Shown here one piece after another: positions 26,707 through 35,138 of a stretch of 64,000 nt of DNA. The notes below the pieces were generated by a model, which worked only from the letters and a program-made list of their open reading frames with translations, did no database searches and was not told the origin of the DNA. The stretch is from Bordetella parapertussis (GTDB lineage: Bacteria > Pseudomonadota > Gammaproteobacteria > Burkholderiales > SG8-39). Both the position numbers and the translations under genes were made by a program. The DNA lies in the NCBI GenBank assembly GCA_945862265.1, contig CAMAXP010000011.1:37166-101165 (forward strand), read 5' to 3'. Position 1 is the stretch's first letter, and each line of letters starts with the position of its first letter.

Positions 26707-27994
26707 TGCGCTTTCCCCCATGCAGGCAAGCGAGCTGGTATTCCTGCTCGACGTATGGCCGTACGTCAATCACTTCGGCTACCGCATTGTCCTCAGTGGT
26801 CGCAAGTGCCGCATCGCCCTGTTCGGCAAGCGTCGCCCACGCACGTGGAACGAGCTCGACTGGCCTTTGCCAGTTCTTGAGGGGCCCGCCGTCCATAAGT
26901 GCTCGCACTTCGCGGCGCCACAGTTTTCGGATCGCCGCCACTCCGACATCCGCACGACCAAGCCTTTCCGGCTGCTCGCTCGCGAAGACGCCCTGCCCAA
27001 CCTGCGCAATGTCGTCTTGAAGACGCACCAGATCGACCCTCTCGCGATCCACGTCCTGCAAGCGCATGCGCCCCTCCAGGATCTCCGTGCAGACGTCCTG
27101 GTGCGCCGTATCTATCTTCGAGCGCCTCTCGATGCGCCGTGCCTTAAACCGCTCAGCGGCCTCTCCGGCAACCGGCACTCGATGTACGCTGAACTGTATA
27201 TGACGCTCGTCGTCTACAGGCACCCACCAGAAGAGTGATTCCTGCCAATCGATATCGCTTTCGGTCGGCAGCGCCGTCATGTAGAAGACATTCGGCATAC
27301 CAAATTGCTGAACCCGGCGACGCCCATCCGGTCGCTCGAACGCATAACTCACGCCCCACTCACTTTCTGTGGCTTCAAGTTTCCGGCCAAGGCCGATCCC
27401 GCTGAAAGACGCCCTGTTATCGCCATGAACGAATCCAACGTGGCTCATATCCAGGGCGTTCTCGACGTTTTGGAAGTAATTGCACTCCCTCGCGTAGGAG
27501 TCGACCTCGACCAGTCCGTTGAAACGCTCGAAAGTCGGGAAGGTCGGAAACGCGGGCGGTTCACCTTCCCCAAGGTAGGCGAAGACGAGGCCGAGGTATT
27601 CGCGCGTGGGCCAAGTGTGCACGCGCACCTTATCCTTGAAAGCGGATTCTTCCGCGGGCTGTTCGACACATTGACCATCCGGTCCGTATTTCCAGCCGTG
27701 GTAGAAGCAGCGCAACGACTCCCCTTCTACCCACCCGGTATGCAGGCGCGTGCCACGGTGCGGACAGCGCGCCTCCATCAGAGTTATCCCGCCGGACTCG
27801 CCGCGATACAGCGTAAAGTCCTCGCCCATGATGCGCAGGGGCACCGGGCGCGCCGGTAGCAAGTCAACGCAGTGATAGACCGGCTGCCAGAATCGCCGCA
27901 AATACTTGCCAGCCGGCGTATGCGGTGCGGTGTTTTCGCAGCTGTATTTCCCGAGCATCTTCAGGGGCTGATGGACGACCTTCGCTTCAGTCAT
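26699..27994 (-). CDS. Rieske aromatic ring-hydroxylating oxygenase, alpha subunit
   Basis: A 431-residue oxygenase of the phthalate-dioxygenase-like group. The Rieske cluster ligands are C77, H79 (CPHRG) and C96, H99 (CFYHGWK). The non-heme iron site is in NVENALDMSHVGFVH with H185 and H190 and bridging D182. Such enzymes insert O2 into aromatic rings or demethylate them. No reductase or ferredoxin gene is in the island, so electrons must come from elsewhere. It overlaps its neighbours by eight bases on both sides. Confidence 0.92.
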   Translation of the reverse strand: MTEAKVVHQPLKMLGKYSCENTAPHTPAGKYLRRFWQPVYHCVDLLPARPVPLRIMGEDFTLYRGESGGITLMEARCPHRGTRLHTGWVEGESLRCFYHGWKYGPDGQCVEQPAEESAFKDKVRVHTWPTREYLGLVFAYLGEGEPPAFPTFPTFERFNGLVEVDSYARECNYFQNVENALDMSHVGFVHGDNRASFSGIGLGRKLEATESEWGVSYAFERPDGRRRVQQFGMPNVFYMTALPTESDIDWQESLFWWVPVDDERHIQFSVHRVPVAGEAAERFKARRIERRSKIDTAHQDVCTEILEGRMRLQDVDRERVDLVRLQDDIAQVGQGVFASEQPERLGRADVGVAAIRKLWRREVRALMDGGPLKNWQRPVELVPRAWATLAEQGDAALATTEDNAVAEVIDVRPYVEQEYQLACLHGGKRNA

Positions 27995-30311
27995 TCGATT
28001 CTCCGTTTCTTGTGAACGCGGCCTTCCGGACCATCCCCCAGACGTTCGGCGGCGTTAGGGGCAGCGCCCGCACTTGCACGCCAAGAGGGGCGAGCGCCGC
28101 CTCAACCGCGTTCGCGATTACCCCACCTACAGGTATTACTCCGCCTTCTCCCCCTCCCTTCGCTCCCAGTGGATTGTGCGGCGAAGGATGGTTCCCAGTG
28201 ACGATGGCTCGTATATTCGGGAAATCGGTGGCCGTAGGCATCATGTAATCGGCGAGTGAGCCGCACAGAAATTGCCCGCTTTCGTCATAGACCATGCGTT
28301 CGAGGAACACGCCTCCGAGTCCCTGCACGACCGCGCCAATGCCTTGCCCTACGAGGGTCAGCGGATTGATGATTCTTCCAACGTCCTCGACGGTGACGTA
28401 CTCGAGCAACTCAACCCGCCCGGTTTTCGAGTCAACCGCGACGTGGGCCGCGGCGGCCCCGTACGCATAGGTGTGATGATGGCTATTGAATACGCCGTCG
28501 GCAACGAGGCCACCGACCGTGCCGGTGACCAAATCCGTGAAATCAAGGGCGCGACCTTCGTACCCGGCAACGAGCCCATGGCCAACGTGAACAGCCTCCT
28601 CGGGGCACCCCAAGATCTTTGAAGCCGCCACCGTTACAACGCGCTTGAATTTCTTCGCCGCGTCGAGGATGGCGGAGCCGCCCATAACGATCGAGCGGGA
28701 ATGAAACGAGCCGAACCCTTCCTTCAGCACGCCAGTACCACCATGAAGCAGCCTGATCCGTGCCAGGTCGACGCCCAGCGCATCGGCAGCGATCTGGGAA
28801 AACGCCGTCTCCATGCCTTGACCGATGTTTGCTGACCCGACGTGGACCGCGATGCACCCATCTGCCTCTGCGACGATCCGCGCAGTCTCCCGAGGGCCGG
28901 CACCGCCTCCCTCGACAAAGCATCCGACGCCCAGGCCGTGATACCGCCCGTCGGGCTGGCGGGTGCCTTGCAAATGCGCTTTCTCCTCCCACCCGATCTC
29001 GGAAAGGCAGCGCTCTAAGGTCTCCGAATAGTCGCCACTGTCGAATTCGTCATTTGCTTCGACGGGAGTCAGCGTAGGCAACCGGTAAGGCATCTCTTCT
29101 CGCGTGACGAGATTGCGTCGGCGGAATTCGACAGGATCGATTCCCAAATCACGAGCTGCGATATCGAACATCCGTTCCCGGAAAAAGTCGGCTTCGAACC
29201 GTCCCGGACCACGGTAGGCCCCGTTGGGAGTCTTGTTTGTGACCATGACCGACGCTTCCATGTGCACGTGTGGCACGCGGTAAGGCCCGGCGATAAAGTG
29301 CGCCACATTTCTGGGCTGAACCGCGCCCGACATTCGGTAATACGCGCCAACGTTCACCCAGGCCTTACCGGTCAACGAGACTATCCTGCCGTCGCTTTCG
29401 CAAGCAACCTCAAGCTCGCACTCGACGTCGCGCGCATGGTTGGCCGCAAGCAGGTTCTCGCGACGATCTTCTATCCACTTCACCGGCCGGCCGAGCTTGC
29501 GGGACGCGAACGGCACAAGAAAGTCTTCGGGGTAGAAATCGCCGCGCACCCCGAAACCTCCCCCGAAGTCGCCCCCGAGCATTTCGATACACTCCTCGGG
29601 AAGATCCATGCACCGCATGAGTTCGCGCCGATTGGCGTAAGGCACCTTCGCCGACCCAGTCACTTTGAGATGGGTGGCTGCGCCATGCCAGTCCGCAAGA
29701 AGTCCGCGCGGCTCCATGAAGACCGCCGAATGCCGTTGGATGCGAAAGCGCTCTCTCCGACAGTACGCCGGCTTTTTCGAGGGCGCGTCGCCCTTTATTG
29801 CCGTGTACGTTACCGCGATGTTGGAAGACGTTTCTTCGAATAACAATGACGTGCCGCCCTCAACGGACTCGCGGTCGACGACCGCTGGGAGCGGATCAAT
29901 TTCAGGAACTACGGCATCGGCCGCGTCTTCGGCCAGTCCCGGGCTATCTGCCACGACAATGGCGAGTGGCTCCCCTACGTAGCGCACCTTCCCTGTCGCG
30001 ATAACGGGCTGGCCGTACGGCTCGATCTGCGGGAATGACCCTACCCGGAGAAGAACGACCGGGACTGAACCCCCATCCGCGACATCTTGAGCGGTATATA
30101 TTGCCCGCACTCCCGGCATTGCTCGTGCCGCACTGGTATCGATGGACCTCAGTACGCCATGTGCCACAGTGCTGCGGACGATCACCGCGTGCAACATCCC
30201 TTCGACATGCTGGTCGTCCACATACCGCCCCTCTCCACGCAACAGGCGAAGGTCTTCCACCCGCTCGATGGGGGCGCCAACGTAGACAGGCGTAGTCTCA
30301 GGCAAGTTCAT
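27987..30311 (-). CDS. Xanthine dehydrogenase family, molybdopterin-binding subunit
   Basis: A 774-residue large subunit of a molybdenum hydroxylase (CoxL/xanthine oxidase family). Cofactor motifs include GGDFGGGFGVRGDF, NGAYRGPGRFEADF, the GSANIGQGMETAFSQ block and AKGGGEGGVIPVGG; the last contains the conserved active-site glutamate. The CO-dehydrogenase-specific AYxCSFR loop is not present (AYRGPGR instead), so it is a hydroxylase of an organic substrate, typically an N-heterocycle or aldehyde. It overlaps the 2Fe-2S gene by four bases. Confidence 0.92.
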   Translation of the reverse strand: MNLPETTPVYVGAPIERVEDLRLLRGEGRYVDDQHVEGMLHAVIVRSTVAHGVLRSIDTSAARAMPGVRAIYTAQDVADGGSVPVVLLRVGSFPQIEPYGQPVIATGKVRYVGEPLAIVVADSPGLAEDAADAVVPEIDPLPAVVDRESVEGGTSLLFEETSSNIAVTYTAIKGDAPSKKPAYCRRERFRIQRHSAVFMEPRGLLADWHGAATHLKVTGSAKVPYANRRELMRCMDLPEECIEMLGGDFGGGFGVRGDFYPEDFLVPFASRKLGRPVKWIEDRRENLLAANHARDVECELEVACESDGRIVSLTGKAWVNVGAYYRMSGAVQPRNVAHFIAGPYRVPHVHMEASVMVTNKTPNGAYRGPGRFEADFFRERMFDIAARDLGIDPVEFRRRNLVTREEMPYRLPTLTPVEANDEFDSGDYSETLERCLSEIGWEEKAHLQGTRQPDGRYHGLGVGCFVEGGGAGPRETARIVAEADGCIAVHVGSANIGQGMETAFSQIAADALGVDLARIRLLHGGTGVLKEGFGSFHSRSIVMGGSAILDAAKKFKRVVTVAASKILGCPEEAVHVGHGLVAGYEGRALDFTDLVTGTVGGLVADGVFNSHHHTYAYGAAAAHVAVDSKTGRVELLEYVTVEDVGRIINPLTLVGQGIGAVVQGLGGVFLERMVYDESGQFLCGSLADYMMPTATDFPNIRAIVTGNHPSPHNPLGAKGGGEGGVIPVGGVIANAVEAALAPLGVQVRALPLTPPNVWGMVRKAAFTRNGESND

Positions 30312-30802
30312 TCCTTAGCGCTCCCGGTGGACACCCTCTGGTAGGCCGTTCGCGCTTCGAAGACAGCTTCCACGATTGGAGTGTAGCCGGTGCAGCGGCA
30401 AATATTCCCTGACAATACTTCTCGAATCCGATCTCGGTCCGCGTCAGGTTCCTCTGTCAGGAGGGCATGTGCTGTGGTGAGCATCCCTGGCGTACAGAAG
30501 CCGCATTGCAACGCGTGATGCTTGCGGAACGCCTCCTGCAAGGGGCTGAGGCCTTGCGGCGGACTAAGTCCTTCCACAGTGACGATTTCGGCGCCATCGG
30601 CCTGAACCGCGAGCATGAGGCAGGAGCGCACTGCGTCCCCATTGGCTATGACGGTACAGGCACCGCATACGCCATGCTCACAGCCAAGGTGCGTTCCCGT
30701 GAGATGGAGCTCATGGCGCAGGCAATCGGCCAGCGTGGTTCGGGGCGGAGCCTCGACGCAGACCTCTTTCCCATTCACACGAAACCGCACCGACCTGGTC
30801 AT
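30308..30802 (-). CDS. Molybdenum hydroxylase 2Fe-2S subunit
   Basis: A 164-residue small subunit with two [2Fe-2S] clusters. The plant-type cluster uses C41, C46, C49 (CEHGVCGAC) and C61. The second uses C100, C103 (CGFC) and C135, C137 (CRC). All eight ligands are present. It carries electrons between the molybdenum subunit and the FAD subunit. Four-base overlaps with both neighbours indicate stoichiometric translation. Confidence 0.95.
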   Translation of the reverse strand: MTRSVRFRVNGKEVCVEAPPRTTLADCLRHELHLTGTHLGCEHGVCGACTVIANGDAVRSCLMLAVQADGAEIVTVEGLSPPQGLSPLQEAFRKHHALQCGFCTPGMLTTAHALLTEEPDADRDRIREVLSGNICRCTGYTPIVEAVFEARTAYQRVSTGSAKE

Positions 30803-31656
30803 CGTATTGCCTCCGAAAGCGCTCGCTCAAGTAGAGTGACCGCGAGTGAGCGCCTGTAGTCGGCACTTGCATGAAGGTCGGAAGGCGGATCAAGGTCACT
30901 TTCAGCGGCACGCTCCACTTCGGACATGACTAGTTCGCCCGGACGTGCGCCCGCGAGTACGGCTTCGCACCGCAGAAGCCTGTGAGGCCGATCGCAGGCA
31001 CCGATGACGCCGATATGGGGATTGCGAATTCGTCCGTCCTTGTCCAGGTCGAAGAAGATGGCAACAGCGGCAAGGGCAAAATCGCCTCGCCTGAGGGAAA
31101 ACTCCTCGAAAGCCCAGCGGCGGGAGACGGGCCAGACCGGAAGGCGAATTGCCACAATGAGTTCGTCGTCGGCAAGTGCGGTCGACAATGTTCCGGTTAT
31201 AAATTTCGTCGCGGCCATCTCGCGGTGGCCATTCTTTCCTTCGATCTCAATAGTCGCGTCACACGCTACAGCAATGCCAGGCATTTCGGCTGCAGGATCG
31301 GAATGGGCAAGGCTTCCGCCCACCGTACCCCTATTGCGGATCTGGTAATGCGCCACGTGTGAGATTGCGCTACGCAATAGCGGGTGCGCGACGCCGAGGC
31401 GGGCGTCGTCCAAGATGTCTCGCCAGCGGACGCGCGCCCCGAGCCTCACGCCAGATGCATCAATATCGATGCGATTCAGGCCAGGGATATTGCGCAAATC
31501 AACGAGCAGCGACGGGTTTGCCAGCCGATAGGCCATTGCAGGCAGAAGGCTTTGACCGCCAGACAGCGGTCTTGCCGCGCCTTTTGCCGCGTCCAAAAGC
31601 GCAATTGCCTCGGGCAAGGTTGCGGGTGCGGCGTATTCGAATGCGGGCAGTTTCAT
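30799..31656 (-). CDS. Molybdenum hydroxylase FAD-binding subunit
   Basis: A 285-residue medium subunit (CoxM type). FAD-binding motifs are PLSGGQSLLPAM near residues 30-42 and RNRGTVGGSLAHSDPAAEMP near 107-126. The C-terminal domain (about 170-285) is typical. It is the first gene of the leftward island operon and diverges from the IclR regulator across 74 bases that contain an operator-like repeat. Confidence 0.93.
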   Translation of the reverse strand: MKLPAFEYAAPATLPEAIALLDAAKGAARPLSGGQSLLPAMAYRLANPSLLVDLRNIPGLNRIDIDASGVRLGARVRWRDILDDARLGVAHPLLRSAISHVAHYQIRNRGTVGGSLAHSDPAAEMPGIAVACDATIEIEGKNGHREMAATKFITGTLSTALADDELIVAIRLPVWPVSRRWAFEEFSLRRGDFALAAVAIFFDLDKDGRIRNPHIGVIGACDRPHRLLRCEAVLAGARPGELVMSEVERAAESDLDPPSDLHASADYRRSLAVTLLERALSEAIR

Positions 31657-31700
31657 GCGGGCGACTGTCGTTCAGCGTCCTGGTCGTGTCAAACTACGAC

Positions 31701-31721
31701 GTTATTGTGCGCACAGCGAAC
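31701..31721. promoter_or_regulatory. Candidate IclR operator between divergent genes
   Basis: GTTATTGTGCGCACAGCGAAC has a perfect 10-base palindrome TGTGCGCACA (31706-31715) and outer GTT/AAC ends. It lies between the IclR gene and the catabolic operon, ten bases before the IclR ATG. That is a suitable position for autorepression and control of the operon. Confidence 0.45.
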
Positions 31722-31730
31722 TTTTTACAT

Positions 31731-32501
31731 ATGCTTCGGACACCTCAGAAATATTCGGACAGCTTTGTCGAAGCACTCGCGAACGGTCTGCGCGCGATTG
31801 AAGTCTTTGACACGGGTGGGCGCAGCCTCACCCTGACTGAAGTCGCCGAGCGGGCCGGCCTGTCCCGGGCGGCTTCTCGCCGGTATCTTCATACGTTGTG
31901 CGCGCTCGGCTATGCAGAGCACGACGGCAAGCGCTTCAAGCTCACGCCCCGTGTACTCAAGCTCGGATACGTTTTCATATCTACCGGGCCTCTGCCGCAG
32001 CTCGCCCAACCCATTCTCGAGGGCATTGTGGCTGCCACCGGAATGCCGGCATTTCTGGGGGTCCTGGATGGGCTCGACGTGGCATTCATCGCACGTGCCT
32101 CCCCGCAATCGGAAACGCTCCTGGTTGGCGTGGGAGGGCGGCTTCCCGCGTTCACCTCTTCAAGCGGTCGCGTGCTGCTTGCTGCGAAGCGGGATGCGGA
32201 GATCGAACGCATGATCCGGCGCGCCGGCCGGCCGCGCCAGGTAACCCTCTATACGAAGACCGAGACCGCCGACATTTTGAGGGAAATTCAGGTTGCAAGA
32301 ACTTCCGGTTACGCCACGTCCGACAAGGAAGTCGCCGTCGGCTCCCGTTCAATTTCTGTCCCCGTGATGACGCCGTCAGGCAGTGTCGCCGCCGCGATAG
32401 CGCTTGTCGCGCCGGCACGGACCTCGGCTACGGCCAAGAACCTCCAGCAAGCCCTTCCCATGCTGCAACGGGCAAGCCAGGCGCTGGGAAGCCTTCTTTA
32501 G
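31731..32501 (+). CDS. IclR family transcriptional regulator
   Basis: A 256-residue IclR-type regulator. The N-terminal winged helix-turn-helix has LTLTEVAERAGLSRAASRRY and LHTLCALGYAE. The effector domain has VGVGGRLPAFTSSSGRVLLA and the late GYATSDKEVAVGSRSISVPV segment, standard for IclR. ATG at 31731 gives the family N-terminus (TPQKYSDSFVEALANGL). It is divergent from the molybdenum hydroxylase operon and probably controls it in response to an aromatic acid. Confidence 0.93.
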   Translation: MLRTPQKYSDSFVEALANGLRAIEVFDTGGRSLTLTEVAERAGLSRAASRRYLHTLCALGYAEHDGKRFKLTPRVLKLGYVFISTGPLPQLAQPILEGIVAATGMPAFLGVLDGLDVAFIARASPQSETLLVGVGGRLPAFTSSSGRVLLAAKRDAEIERMIRRAGRPRQVTLYTKTETADILREIQVARTSGYATSDKEVAVGSRSISVPVMTPSGSVAAAIALVAPARTSATAKNLQQALPMLQRASQALGSLL

Positions 32502-32510
32502 CCGGGTCCG

Positions 32511-33482
32511 CTATTCGGGTCTAACGCCAGTCGCCTTGATGGTCCGGTCCCACTTGGCGAGGTCTCCGCGGATGATGGCCGCAAACTCCTCCGGAGTGGT
32601 AGGCGCCGGCTCGAGGCCGACTGCCATCAGCTTTTCGCGTATCTCGGGGACGCCAAGGATCTCGCCAATATGCGCGCTATAGGCTTGCACAAGCTGGGTT
32701 GGCGTCCCCACTGGGGCAATGACGCCCGTCCAGCTGAGCACTGCAAAGCCGGGGAATCCCGCCTCGGCCACCGTGGGGATATCCGGGGCCAGGATCGAGC
32801 GCTTCGCGCCACCAACAGCGATTGCACGCAACCGTCCCGACTTGATAAAGCTTGTTGTGGAAGCGAGATCGGAAATCGCGAGCGGGATCTGGCCACCCAT
32901 CAACTCATTGACCAAGGGTCCGTTGCCTTTGTACGGGATATGCAGCATTTTCACATCGCCCGATAGGCTTATCAGCTCTCCCATCAAATGCATGCCGGTC
33001 GCGGTACCTGCCGATCCGTAAGTGATCTGCCCCGGACGCCGCTTCGCCTCGGCGAGCACTTCTTTGAGGTCCTTGGCGGAAAAGGCCGGATTGGCTACAA
33101 GTACCAGCGTATTGTCCGCAAGCTTGGTGATCGGTGCGAAGTCCTTTACCGGGTTGTAGCGAAGCTTCGGATCCAGGACGGCGTTGATAGTGATCCCGGA
33201 GAATGCGACCGCGATGGTGAGTCCGTCGGGGTCAGCTTTGGCGACTGCCTCCATCGCGATATTTCCCGAAGCACCGACACGGTTTTCCACGACAACGGGC
33301 TGCCCGAGCTTGTCGGCGAGCCGCGGCGCAATGAGACGGGCAGCGAGGTCCGTCCCCCCGCCGGGGGGATAGGGGACCAAGAACTTGATGGCCTTTCCCT
33401 GCTGAGCGACGGCCATAGTTGATGCCAGGGCGGCGGCGACAATGAGGCCTCTCGCCAGTGCATTCCAGATATACGCTTTCAT
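32511..33482 (-). CDS. Tripartite tricarboxylate transporter substrate-binding protein (Bug/TctC)
   Basis: A 323-residue Bug receptor. Signal peptide to AVAQ, then KAIKFLVPYPPGGGTDLAAR, VVENRVGASG and DGLTIA; the mid-protein loop is IPYKGNGPL. The start at 33482 follows from the signal peptide. It is convergent with the IclR gene, nine bases between stops. Its place inside the island makes it the likely receptor for the island's substrate. Confidence 0.92.
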   Translation of the reverse strand: MKAYIWNALARGLIVAAALASTMAVAQQGKAIKFLVPYPPGGGTDLAARLIAPRLADKLGQPVVVENRVGASGNIAMEAVAKADPDGLTIAVAFSGITINAVLDPKLRYNPVKDFAPITKLADNTLVLVANPAFSAKDLKEVLAEAKRRPGQITYGSAGTATGMHLMGELISLSGDVKMLHIPYKGNGPLVNELMGGQIPLAISDLASTTSFIKSGRLRAIAVGGAKRSILAPDIPTVAEAGFPGFAVLSWTGVIAPVGTPTQLVQAYSAHIGEILGVPEIREKLMAVGLEPAPTTPEEFAAIIRGDLAKWDRTIKATGVRPE

Positions 33483-33977
33483 CGAGTGGGGATTTCCGGT
33501 GGAGGTGGTCGGTAGCTGGCGAATGACCCAGATTAGCGCGTGTATTTTCACAATGTCAAAGAGACCCTCGCGACGTGCGCTGGGCGCACATATTCGCGCG
33601 AATCCCTCGCTATTGGCTTTCGAGGAATGGTGAGGGTCGAATTTCCCGGCGAGGTCTGCAGCAGGGTGTGCCTCTGCACAGACCTTGCTGCGGGAAGGAT
33701 GATAGTCCAAGACGAACTGGCAATAGCCTTCAAACGGCAGGCCCTTGCTTCCGCGCCGCCTGCGACCTGCATCTGACCGGGTTGCTGCCAGTAGCCTCGA
33801 GGAGCGCACCGGATGGCAAGGTACGACGAAGCCGCGGCGGACTGGTCACCTAAAGCGTGTGCCTGGCCTCTGCCAATGGTGCCAAAGGTGAATCAGCGGA
33901 TGATTCCTTAAGGGCTGCCCTGCTATCCCGGACGTCCTCGAAGAACCCTTTGTTCGGGCATCCAGAAGGTGGGGGCG
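33483..33977. other. About 500 bases without a recognisable gene
   Basis: The stretch upstream of the island Bug gene should hold its promoter. Several short frames are open but none has protein-like composition with a ribosome binding site. It ends at the first 117-bp direct repeat. Confidence 0.45.
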
Positions 33978-34094
33978 CAGAATTGACCAGGAGTGCCGAT
34001 TTCGGTTTGACCAGTGTGCGCCCAATGAAAGCCCCGATCAGCCGATGATCGGCACTGCCCGCCTAAACTGGTCAATTTTCGGTCGGCGACAACA
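33978..34094 (+). repeat. 117-bp direct repeat, left copy
   Basis: This copy matches 34754-34870 along its full length with roughly one mismatch in nine. It contains TTGACCAG, TTTGACCAG, GATCAGCCGATGATCGGCAC and CTGGTCAATTTTC. Paired TGACCAG/CTGGTCA boxes of this kind are found at ends of some insertion sequences, so it may be an IS-end remnant. Confidence 0.8.
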
Positions 34095-34135
34095 ATTCTG
34101 GATGCCGAAGTAGCCAACCGTATTTAGCCGGCCAG

Positions 34136-34714
34136 TTACCCCGGCAAACGTGATTTCTTCCTTGCGTCGTTCACGATGCTCCGAAAACGTCCCAGCGTTA
34201 TTGAATATCCCTTGGGCTTTTTTGGGGGGAAGTAGCTGATCGATGATTTGGCGATGTCTGCACGATTGCTCTTCTCTGCGGGATGCAATTCCCGCCTATC
34301 AAGTTCGCCCATCAGGTGGGGCCATAGGTCATCGGCTGTGTAGTCCTTGAACTGAGCCCTTTTTTCCAAGTCCGCAATGATCTCACCAATGGTCTCGCCG
34401 CCCTCTTTGCCTACTTTTTTCGGCGGGTCCTGGGATTGGCGAACCTGGTTGTCTCCCGTTTGCGGAGCGTATTGCGCAATCTCGCTCGGCCCGGACAGAG
34501 GAGACGTCACTCTTTCAGTAGCGCTCTGCGCCTCTTTGCTTCCGCGCTCGTGCTCGGCTAACGCGGCCCTTCGAGTCGTTCTTACTACGTCGGTGGGAAT
34601 CTTGCCCGCTTGCTCTCGCAAGATTTTCTGCGATCCACGCAACGCATCGACCGCCGCCTTTGCAGCAGCCGGTTTCTTTAGTTCCGCCAACCTCTTTTTT
34701 AGATCTTTATTCAC
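34136..34714 (-). CDS. Hypothetical protein of the island's right end
   Basis: A 192-residue hydrophilic protein, Lys-rich at both ends (KKRLAELKKPAAAKAAVDAL at the start, RSIVNDARKKSRLPG at the end). The middle is low-complexity and probably disordered (residues about 60-100). The C-terminal third (LWPHLMGELDRRELHPA, SYFPPKKPKGYSITLGRF) looks folded. Base composition is visibly lower in GC than the core genes. It sits alone between two 117-bp direct repeats, beside the tRNA. I do not recognise the family; a passenger gene of a mobile cassette is likely. Confidence 0.7.
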   Translation of the reverse strand: MNKDLKKRLAELKKPAAAKAAVDALRGSQKILREQAGKIPTDVVRTTRRAALAEHERGSKEAQSATERVTSPLSGPSEIAQYAPQTGDNQVRQSQDPPKKVGKEGGETIGEIIADLEKRAQFKDYTADDLWPHLMGELDRRELHPAEKSNRADIAKSSISYFPPKKPKGYSITLGRFRSIVNDARKKSRLPG

Positions 34715-34753
34715 TTTTCTCTCTTCTTAGTTCGCTGCATGTTGACGCCGCCG

Positions 34754-34870
34754 CAGATTTGACCAGGGATGCCGCTTTTGGTGTGACCAGTGTGCGCCCG
34801 ATGAGTGCCCTGATCAGCCCATGATCGGCACTACCCGCCTAAACTGGTCAATTTTCGGTCGGCGACAACA
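34754..34870 (+). repeat. 117-bp direct repeat, right copy
   Basis: This is the second copy of the repeat at 33978-34094. It begins at CAGATTTGACCAG and ends at GGCGACAACA, 15 bases before the tRNA terminator. With the left copy it brackets the orphan gene at 34136-34714. Confidence 0.8.
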
Positions 34871-34884
34871 GCTACGCAACAGCA

Positions 34885-34916
34885 AATAAAAACGGCCTAC
34901 CTTTCGGTAAGCCGTT
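34885..34916 (-). terminator. Intrinsic terminator of tRNA-Arg
   Basis: Read leftward, AACGGCTTACC-GAAA-GGTAGGCCGTT is an 11-bp stem with a GNRA tetraloop followed by TTTATTT. A near copy accompanies the tRNA fragment at 24757-24835. Confidence 0.85.
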
Positions 34917-34924
34917 GATGATGC

Positions 34925-35001
34925 TGGCGCGCCCAGAGAGATTCGAACTCCCGACCCCTTGGTTCGTAGCCAAGTACTCTATCCAGCTGAGCTATGGGCG
35001 C
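34925..35001 (-). tRNA. tRNA-Arg(ACG)
   Basis: A 77-nt tRNA with encoded CCA. The acceptor arms GCGCCCA and TGGGCGC pair over seven bases, discriminator G. The D-arm is AGCTCAGCTGGATAGAGT. The anticodon stem-loop is CTTGG-CTACGAA-CCAAG, giving anticodon ACG. The T-arm contains GGGAGTTCGAATCTCTC. It is the insertion target of the region to its left, which carries two copies of its 3' half. Confidence 0.95.
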
Positions 35002-35138
35002 GAGGGGGCGGATTATAGCCGAACCCGCGCCATCTGCGAAAGCGCCATCCCAATGGCCCGCAAATTGCCCATAATTCGGGGGCATCCCCCTTATCCAGCC
35101 ATTGCATGCCCCGCCCCACCATTTCAGGAGCGCAGACA

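Noticed and set aside
27987..30311. Carbon monoxide dehydrogenase large subunit
   Set aside because: The CO-dehydrogenase active-site loop AYxCSFR is absent (AYRGPGR instead).
33483..33977. Several short plus-strand frames upstream of the island Bug gene
   Set aside because: They overlap each other, lack ribosome binding sites and have no protein-like composition.
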